A DNA stretch of 64,000 nucleotides, from the NCBI RefSeq assembly GCF_024171885.1, contig NZ_JAMTCP010000002.1, positions 62,001 to 126,000 on the forward strand, in the 5' to 3' direction. Under the pieces are notes generated by a model, which was not told the origin of the DNA, made no database searches, and was given only the letters and a program-made list of their open reading frames with translations. The position numbers and the translations under genes are program-made. Positions 58,842 through 64,000 of this stretch are shown piece by piece; the stretch's first letter is position 1, and every line of letters begins with the position of its first letter. This DNA is from Streptoalloteichus tenebrarius. GTDB taxonomy: Bacteria > Actinomycetota > Actinomycetes > Mycobacteriales > Pseudonocardiaceae.

Positions 58842-60326
58842 GTGTCCCGGACCTACCAGATCCGCACCTACGGGTGCCAGATGAACGTGCACGACTCCGA
58901 GCGGCTGGCAGGGCTGCTGGAGGACGCCGGCTACGTCCGCGCGACCGACGAGGAGACCGTGCCGGACGTCGTGGTGTTCAACACCTGCGCGGTCAGGGAG
59001 AACGCCGACAACCGCCTCTACGGCAACCTCGGCCACCTGCGCCCGGTGAAGAAGGACCACCCGGGCATGCAGATCGCCGTGGGCGGCTGCCTCGCGCAGA
59101 AGGACCGCGGCGAGATCGTGAAACGCGCGCCGTGGGTGGACGTCGTGTTCGGCACGCACAACATCGGCTCCCTGCCGGTGCTGCTGGAGCGGGCCAGGCA
59201 CAACGCCGAGGCGCAGGTCGAGATCCTGGAGTCGCTGGAGGTCTTCCCGTCCACGCTGCCCGCGCGGCGCGAGTCCTCCTACGCCGGCTGGGTGTCGATC
59301 TCGGTCGGCTGCAACAACACCTGCACCTTCTGCATCGTGCCGTCGCTGCGCGGCAGGGAGAAGGACCGCCGGCCGGGCGACGTGCTCTCCGAGGTACGCG
59401 CGCTGGTCGACGAGGGTGTGCTGGAGGTGACGCTGCTCGGGCAGAACGTCAACTCCTACGGCGTGGAGTTCGGCGACCGGTACGCCTTCGGCAAGCTGCT
59501 GCGGGCCTGCGGCGACATCGAGGGCCTGGAGCGGGTCCGGTTCACCTCCCCACACCCGAGGGACTTCACCGACGACGTCATCGCCGCCATGGCGGAGACG
59601 CCCAACGTCTGCCACCAGCTCCACATGCCGTTGCAGTCCGGCTCTGACCGGGTCCTGCGCGCCATGCGGCGCTCCTACCGCTCCGACCGCTACCTGTCGA
59701 TCATCGAAAAGGTGCGGTCCGCCATGCCGGACGCGGCCATCACCACCGACATCATCGTCGGCTTCCCCGGTGAGACCGAGGAGGACTTCCAGGGCACGCT
59801 GGACGTGGTGCGGGCGGCGCGGTTCTCCAGCGCGTTCACCTTCCAGTACTCCAAGCGCCCGGGGACGCCGGCGGCCGGCATGGACGTGCAGGTCCCCAAG
59901 GAGGTCGTCCAGGAACGCTACGAGCGGCTGGTCGCCCTCCAGGACGAGATCTCCTGGGAGCTGAACCGGGAGTTGGTCGGCCGCACCGTGGAGGTGCTCG
60001 TCGCGGAGGGCGAGGGGCGCAAGGACGCCGAGACCCACCGGATGAGCGGCCGCGCGCGGGACGGCCGGCTGGTGCACTTCACCCCGATCGGCGACGCCGT
60101 CGACGGCGAGATCCGACCCGGCGACGTCGTGCGCGCCGTGGTCACCTACGGCGCGCCGCACCACCTCGTGGCGGACGGCCCGGTGCTTGGGCACCGGCGC
60201 ACCCGCGCGGGGGACAACTGGGAGGCGGGGGTGCGGCCGAAGACCTCCGGCGTCACCCTCGGTCTGCCGTCGTTCGGGCCGCCCGCGGCCCAACCCGAGC
60301 CGACAGGTGGGTGTTCGGTCCGATGA
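58842..60326 (+). CDS. miaB: tRNA-2-methylthio-N6-dimethylallyladenosine synthase
   Basis: Radical SAM methylthiotransferase that converts i6A37 to ms2i6A37 in tRNAs reading UNN codons. The 494 residues show the N-terminal cluster cysteines ([45 protein letters not shown]), the radical SAM motif [53 protein letters not shown] and [14 protein letters not shown], and a C-terminal TRAM domain. The start GTG at 58842 is preceded by GAAGGGG; TACCCT (58809-58814) is a candidate -10. In mycobacteria it follows recX closely; here about 22 kb intervene. Confidence 0.96.
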   Translation: MSRTYQIRTYGCQMNVHDSERLAGLLEDAGYVRATDEETVPDVVVFNTCAVRENADNRLYGNLGHLRPVKKDHPGMQIAVGGCLAQKDRGEIVKRAPWVDVVFGTHNIGSLPVLLERARHNAEAQVEILESLEVFPSTLPARRESSYAGWVSISVGCNNTCTFCIVPSLRGREKDRRPGDVLSEVRALVDEGVLEVTLLGQNVNSYGVEFGDRYAFGKLLRACGDIEGLERVRFTSPHPRDFTDDVIAAMAETPNVCHQLHMPLQSGSDRVLRAMRRSYRSDRYLSIIEKVRSAMPDAAITTDIIVGFPGETEEDFQGTLDVVRAARFSSAFTFQYSKRPGTPAAGMDVQVPKEVVQERYERLVALQDEISWELNRELVGRTVEVLVAEGEGRKDAETHRMSGRARDGRLVHFTPIGDAVDGEIRPGDVVRAVVTYGAPHHLVADGPVLGHRRTRAGDNWEAGVRPKTSGVTLGLPSFGPPAAQPEPTGGCSVR

Positions 60327-60826
60327 GCCACGCGTCCAGCCCAGGAGAGCCGGCCGACATGGCCCGGCTGCGCGCCGAGATCGACGCGGTCGAGCGGGGA
60401 GTGCTGCGCCACGTCGAACCCGGCCCCAAGGCGCTGTTGGTGACGGTGTGCGTGGTCGGGTTGCTCGTCGCCGCGATCCTGCCGTGGGTCGGGGACACCA
60501 CCGGCTGGCAGGTGGTGCTCGGGCACTCCGCGCCCGGCCAGCGGATCCACCTGCTGCCGGTGTTGTTCTCCGGCGCGGCGTACCTGCTCGGCGGGTTGCT
60601 GTCCGTGCTCACGCTGGCGACGCGGCGCTGGGCGCTGGCGTGGGCCAGCGCGTGGGGCTGCGCCCTGTCCACGGTGTTGGGCGCGTTGGCGGTGTGGACG
60701 CAGCAGACCGGGCGCGTGCACGACCCGGGCCCCGGTCCCGGCGCCGGCCTGATCGTCGCGGTGGCGGCGCTGTTCCTGCTGACGATCCAGTGGTTCCGCA
60801 TCGCGTCGTCCCGCCCCCTGCGCTGA
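60323..60826 (+). CDS. Rv2732c-like membrane protein
   Basis: Membrane protein of 167 residues with four helices ([79 protein letters not shown]) after a short helical cytoplasmic start ([20 protein letters not shown]). The conserved [11 protein letters not shown] loop is typical of the actinobacterial family that follows miaB. Role unknown. Its ATG overlaps the miaB stop by four bases (ATGA), so it is translationally coupled to miaB; a small hairpin lies 49 bases after its stop. Confidence 0.82.
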   Translation: MSHASSPGEPADMARLRAEIDAVERGVLRHVEPGPKALLVTVCVVGLLVAAILPWVGDTTGWQVVLGHSAPGQRIHLLPVLFSGAAYLLGGLLSVLTLATRRWALAWASAWGCALSTVLGALAVWTQQTGRVHDPGPGPGAGLIVAVAALFLLTIQWFRIASSRPLR

Positions 60827-60874
60827 CGCCTGTCCGGCCGGGGCCGTCGTGACTGTCGCGGCGGCCCCGGCCCG

Positions 60875-60893
60875 TGCTCACCGATGGTGAGCA
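60875..60893. terminator. Small hairpin after the Rv2732c-like gene
   Basis: TGCTCACC (60875-60882) pairs with GGTGAGCA (60886-60893) around GAT. Eight-base stem without a T-run; a weak terminator candidate. Confidence 0.4.
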
Positions 60894-61062
60894 GCGGAAC
60901 CTTCTCTGTCACGGACACGAAACGCGGCAGGGATGGGGGCGGCGGATCCGGCCTCGATATGTCGGCGTCGGAACCTCGCCGAGGACAGTGAGCGGCGCGA
61001 CCCGGCAGCGGAAGTGGGTACGCCGGCGCGGCGTGGTGTGTTCCGCCCGACCTTCGAAATCC

Positions 61063-61350
61063 ACCTGATCAGGTTCTCTTCCTGTTCCCACGCGCCCTGG
61101 GCGGGAAAAGTGTCAGACCTCGCTGCGACGCTAGAGATGGGGGGATCCCCCTAGTAATGGCTGAAGTGCGCGCGCGAATACCTCACAGGTCAGGGCGAGC
61201 GCCCGCACGCCACGCCGAGGGATCACCACATTCGCCTGATCAGGTACTTCTCATGCCAGTCCGCTGTCAGAGAGCGCCTTTTGTCAGACCTTGCCGGCAA
61301 TGTGGAAAACGGGGGGTCCACCCCCAGTCTTAATCTTTGGTGAGATAGAG
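61063..61350 (+). repeat. Two copies of a roughly 110-bp module, 171 bp apart (element copies 2 and 3)
   Basis: Each copy contains CCTGATCAGG (61064-61073 and 61235-61244), then TGTCAGACC (61111-61119 and 61282-61290), then a nAnnnT hexamer (GACGCT at 61127-61132, CAATGT at 61298-61303), then a G-run/C-run hairpin (around 61139-61152 and 61310-61325) and a GCGCGCG run. Every landmark is offset by 171 bases. A third relative lies on the other strand at 52308-52379. The 60827-61500 gap holds no gene. Confidence 0.65.
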
Positions 61351-61453
61351 AGCGCGCGGCCGACGAGAGCACCGGAGCTTCTGGGCATTCTCCGGCAGTG
61401 TGAATTCGCCGAGATCATCAGTAGACGGCGCCGCGCCCGACCCCGCGACGAGA

Positions 61454-61490
61454 ACGGGGGCCGGCCCACACCCCGTGGACCGGCCCCCGT
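61454..61490. terminator. Hairpin after the DUF349 gene
   Basis: ACGGGGGCCGG (61454-61464) pairs with CCGGCCCCCGT (61480-61490), an 11-bp perfect stem ten bases past the DUF349 stop on the minus strand. Likely terminator. Confidence 0.7.
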
Positions 61491-61500
61491 CCTGTGCCGC

Positions 61501-62856
61501 TCAGCGGTTGCTGACCGCGGCCTCGGCCGCCGCCAGCCACTCGCGCCACTGCGCCGCCTGCGCCTCGGCCTGCTCGGCCCGCCGCCGGTCGCCGGCCGCG
61601 CGCGCCTTGGCCGCCTGCGCCTCGAACTGCTCCACCCGCTCCCGGAACTGGGCCACCCTGGCCTCGGCCTCCGGATCGGTGCGCCGCCAGTGCGCGTCCA
61701 CCGCGGCCCGCACCCTCTCCTCGACCGCGCGCAGCCGGCCCTCCAGCTCGCGGATGCGCTCCCTCGGCACGCGCCCGATCTGCTCCCAGCGCTCCTGGAT
61801 GCGGTACAGGTGCGCCCTGGCCGCCTCCAGGTCCGCCTTGGGGTCGATGTGCTCGGCCTCGGCGAGCAGCTCCTCCTTGAGCTTGGCGTTCTCGGCGAAC
61901 TCCGCGTCCCGCTCGCTGAACGCCTCGGACCGGCGGGCGAAGAACCGGTCCTGCGCGGCGCGGAACCGCTGCCACAGGGCGTCGTCGGCGTCCTTCGGCG
62001 CCCGCCCCGCGGCCTTCCACTCCGCCATCAGCTCCTTGTAGCGGCCGGCGGTGGGGCCCCAGTCGGAGGACTCGGCCAGCTCCTCGGCCTCGGTCACGAT
62101 CTCCTGCTTGCGGGCGCGCGCGGCGAGCCGCTGCCGGTCCAGCTCGGCGAAGTGCGAGCCCCTCCGCCGGTTGAACGCGTCCCTGGCGCGGGAGAAGCGC
62201 TTCCAGAGCTGCTCGTCGGTCTTGCGGTCGACGCCGCGGACCGCCTTCCACTCGTCCAGCATCGCCCGCAGCCGGTCGCCGGCCGCCTTCCACTGGGTGG
62301 CCTCGGCCGCGATCCGCTCGGCCTCCTCGACCAGCGCCTGCTTGCGCGCCACCGCCTCGGCGCGGGCCTGGTCGCGGGCGACCTTGGCGGCCTCGACCGC
62401 CTGCTCGGCGCGGGCCACCAGGTGGTCGGCCTTGGCGGCCAGCGCCGCCAGGTCGCCCACCACCGAGGCGTCGGCCAGGCTGTCCCTCAGGTGCCGGGCG
62501 CTGGTCAGCGCCTGCTTCGGGTCGCCGGCTCCGGACGCCAGCCGCGCCTGGAGCAGCTCGGCCTCGGTGCGGATGTCGTCGAAGCGGCGGGCGTAGTGCG
62601 CGAGGCCCTCGGCCGGCTCGCCGGCCTGCCACGAGCCCACGGCCCGCTCGCCCTCCGCCGTCCGCACGTACACGGTGCCGTCGGCGTCCACCCGTCCCCA
62701 GCGCGCCGGGTCGTCGGACGCCGCCGGCACGTGGGGCGCGGGCCGCGCGGGGTCCCCCTGCGCCGGGGACCGCCGCTCCCCGGCCACCTGGACGCCACCG
62801 TCCCGGTCCGTGGTCTCCGGGGCCGTGGTCTCCGGGGTCGTTCCGTGCTCGGTCAT
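61501..62856 (-). CDS. Triple DUF349 protein (Rv2731-like)
   Basis: Cytoplasmic, almost entirely helical protein of 451 residues rich in Ala, Glu and Arg. After a Pro/Thr-rich tail and a short domain (DDPARWGRVDADGTVYVRTA) come three DUF349 repeats, each with the W..R/A..A pattern: LDEWKAVRGVDRKTDEQLWK, MAEWKAAGRAPKDADDALWQ and LYRIQERWEQIGRVPRERIR. The family is present beside miaB and miaA in mycobacteria (Rv2731). Function unknown; coiled-coil RNA or nucleoid binding has been proposed for relatives. ATG at 62856 has AGGAGG upstream. Confidence 0.85.
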   Translation of the reverse strand: MTEHGTTPETTAPETTDRDGGVQVAGERRSPAQGDPARPAPHVPAASDDPARWGRVDADGTVYVRTAEGERAVGSWQAGEPAEGLAHYARRFDDIRTEAELLQARLASGAGDPKQALTSARHLRDSLADASVVGDLAALAAKADHLVARAEQAVEAAKVARDQARAEAVARKQALVEEAERIAAEATQWKAAGDRLRAMLDEWKAVRGVDRKTDEQLWKRFSRARDAFNRRRGSHFAELDRQRLAARARKQEIVTEAEELAESSDWGPTAGRYKELMAEWKAAGRAPKDADDALWQRFRAAQDRFFARRSEAFSERDAEFAENAKLKEELLAEAEHIDPKADLEAARAHLYRIQERWEQIGRVPRERIRELEGRLRAVEERVRAAVDAHWRRTDPEAEARVAQFRERVEQFEAQAAKARAAGDRRRAEQAEAQAAQWREWLAAAEAAVSNR

Positions 62857-63072
62857 GCCGGCTTCCTCCTCGCCTGCCCACCTCGTGCCCGCGGCTCGCG
62901 GGCGCCCCGCACCGCGGGGCCTGCGCCACCGGGAACGCCGTGGGCCCTGTCCGCCCGAGTTGTCCCCGTGCGCGCATTCAAACAGGTCACAGCGCGCGCC
63001 GGTACTCCGATCCCGTTTCGGGGCCCGATCACGCGGTGCCGGACACCGGGCGTCGCCGGCTAGCCTGCCGGA

Positions 63073-63786
63073 GTGATCGTCGGAGCCGCGGTGCTGCCGC
63101 ACCCGCCGTTGTTGGTGCCCGAACTGGTCGCGGGCGCGGCCGGCCGGACCGAGCCGGTCCGCGCGGCCTGTCTGGACGCCGGCCGCCGGCTCCTCGGGCG
63201 GGCCGCGCGGTGGGTGGCGGTGGCGGCCGACCCGAGCGGGCCGAGGACGGTCGACCCGGCCACGGCGGGCACCTTCGCCGGGTTCGGCGTCGACGTGCCG
63301 GTGACGCTCGGCCCCGGCGCCGCCGAGCCGGACGTCGAGCTGCCACTGCCCGCCCTCGTCGCGGGCTGGCTGCGCGGGCGGGTGGGCGCCGAGAGCGTGC
63401 GGGTCGAGCTGGTTCCGCCGGACCTGCCGGCCGACGAGTGCCGCCGGGTCGGCGCGGACCTGGCCGCCGGTCCCGAGCCGGTCGGCCTGCTGGTCCTCGG
63501 CGACGGGTCCGCCCGGCACCCCGACCGCGCGCCCGGTCGGCCCGACCCCCGCGCGCCCGAGTACGACGGCCGGGTGCGCGACGCTCTGGCCACGGCGGAC
63601 GCGTCCGCGTTGCTCGCGTTGGACGTCGCGGTGGCGGCCGAGCTGGTCGTCGGCGGTCGGGCGGCGTGGCAGGTGCTGGCCGGCGCGGCCCTGGCGGACG
63701 GACGGCGCTGGCGGGCCGAGCTGCTGTACTCGGACGCGCCCTTCGGCGTCGGCTACCACGTCGCCGTCTGGGACCCGGTGGACTGA
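63073..63786 (+). CDS. Class III extradiol dioxygenase-like protein (Rv2728c-like)
   Basis: Protein of 237 residues beginning [19 protein letters not shown], the LPHPP start typical of the LigB/AmmeMemoRadiSam relatives, with [20 protein letters not shown] and [15 protein letters not shown] further on. It lacks a fully convincing set of iron ligands (one His in PHPP, one in ARHPD), so a catalytic role is not certain. Mycobacteria keep the family next to miaA. TAGCCT (63061-63066) ends six bases before the GTG with no ribosome site, so the transcript is probably leaderless. Confidence 0.75.
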   Translation: MIVGAAVLPHPPLLVPELVAGAAGRTEPVRAACLDAGRRLLGRAARWVAVAADPSGPRTVDPATAGTFAGFGVDVPVTLGPGAAEPDVELPLPALVAGWLRGRVGAESVRVELVPPDLPADECRRVGADLAAGPEPVGLLVLGDGSARHPDRAPGRPDPRAPEYDGRVRDALATADASALLALDVAVAAELVVGGRAAWQVLAGAALADGRRWRAELLYSDAPFGVGYHVAVWDPVD

Positions 63787-63847
63787 CGGCCGGGCGCTCC
63801 CCACCGCTGACCGGCTCGACGCGGCGCCCCACGTACCCTGGCCTGTC

Positions 63848-64000
63848 GTGACGACCCGCTCTCCCCGTCCCGTCGCCGTCGTCGGCCCCACCGCCACCGG
63901 GAAGTCCGACCTCGGCGTCGACCTGGCCCTCCGGCTGGGCGGCGAGGTGGTCAACGCCGACGCGATGCAGCTCTACCGGGGCATGGACATCGGCACCGCC
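63848..64000 (+). CDS. miaA: tRNA dimethylallyltransferase, N-terminal part (runs off right edge)
   Basis: First enzyme of the i6A37 pathway, transferring a dimethylallyl group to A37 of tRNA; MiaB then acts on the product. The visible 51 residues read [20 protein letters not shown] (P-loop) and [18 protein letters not shown], the diagnostic NADxxQxYxGxDIGTA motif. TACCCT (63834-63839) ends eight bases before the GTG, suggesting a leaderless transcript, as for the gene before it. Confidence 0.93.
   Translation, partial: MTTRSPRPVAVVGPTATGKSDLGVDLALRLGGEVVNADAMQLYRGMDIGTA

Overview
The window is very GC-rich actinobacterial DNA, most likely from the Pseudonocardiales (Saccharothrix, Actinosynnema or Lentzea-like). 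The evidence is two blocks of gene order shared with mycobacteria (the idsA/metF/lppM/GNAT block, and the DUF3046-recA-recX ... miaB ... miaA block), an MptA/MptB-type lipoglycan mannosyltransferase, a mycothiol-dependent-type enzyme, an XRE plus DUF397 regulatory pair, and many TAnnnT-N6..8-RTG leaderless starts. No rRNA, tRNA, CRISPR array or prophage was seen.

Left third (1-22 kb): a carotenoid and cell-envelope region on the minus strand. It holds crtE, crtI and the start of crtB, but crtI and crtB are separated by a lipid-linked mannosyltransferase, a CBS-domain (Hrp1-like) protein, a deacetylase-like lipoprotein, a decayed and an intact DUF397 gene with their XRE regulator, and an L,D-transpeptidase. 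The 1.2 kb crtE-crtI gap is full of tandem repeats and carries two DnaA-box-like sequences. Then come metF, an LppM-type lipoprotein, a DUF885 metallopeptidase, a PIMT-like methyltransferase, a GNAT enzyme and a YbaK deacylase. Next is a DNA-damage operon (HEPN protein plus mycothiol-type enzyme) whose upstream region carries both a PafBC-type (RecA-NDp) promoter motif and a perfect LexA box, then a GntR regulator with ACC deaminase. A secreted LPMO has a consensus DasR (dre) site upstream.

Middle (22-45 kb): the giant helicase lhr behind a near-consensus PafBC promoter, a membrane-anchored Hsp70-like protein, a frameshifted Uma2 nuclease gene, an MFS exporter and a solitary IS701-like transposase gene. 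Then DUF3046, recA-recX (again with LexA and PafBC motifs), a HAD phosphatase and a GNAT protein. The Entner-Doudoroff pair edd/eda has a 26-bp tandem repeat between its genes. A complete Sdh1-type succinate dehydrogenase operon follows, with its small Rv0250c-like first gene and a CRP-like site.

Right third (45-64 kb): a shortened solute-binding-like membrane protein converges on a gluABCD amino-acid ABC transporter, which is divergent from a two-component system. A second, MprAB-like two-component system is divergent from a lipoprotein glycosidase. An endonuclease/phosphatase-family protein, an orphan TAXI solute-binding lipoprotein, miaB, a membrane protein, a triple-DUF349 protein, an extradiol-dioxygenase-like protein and the start of miaA close the window. 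A short repeated element (TGTCAGACC, then a G-run/C-run hairpin, then a GC-dinucleotide run) occurs three times in the 52-61 kb intergenic regions and has the spacing of a promoter; it is the least explained structure here.

Taken together the window links DNA-damage functions (recA, recX, lhr, HEPN operon), tRNA modification (miaB, miaA), central carbon and respiration (edd/eda, sdh), glutamate-type uptake and envelope/carotenoid functions.
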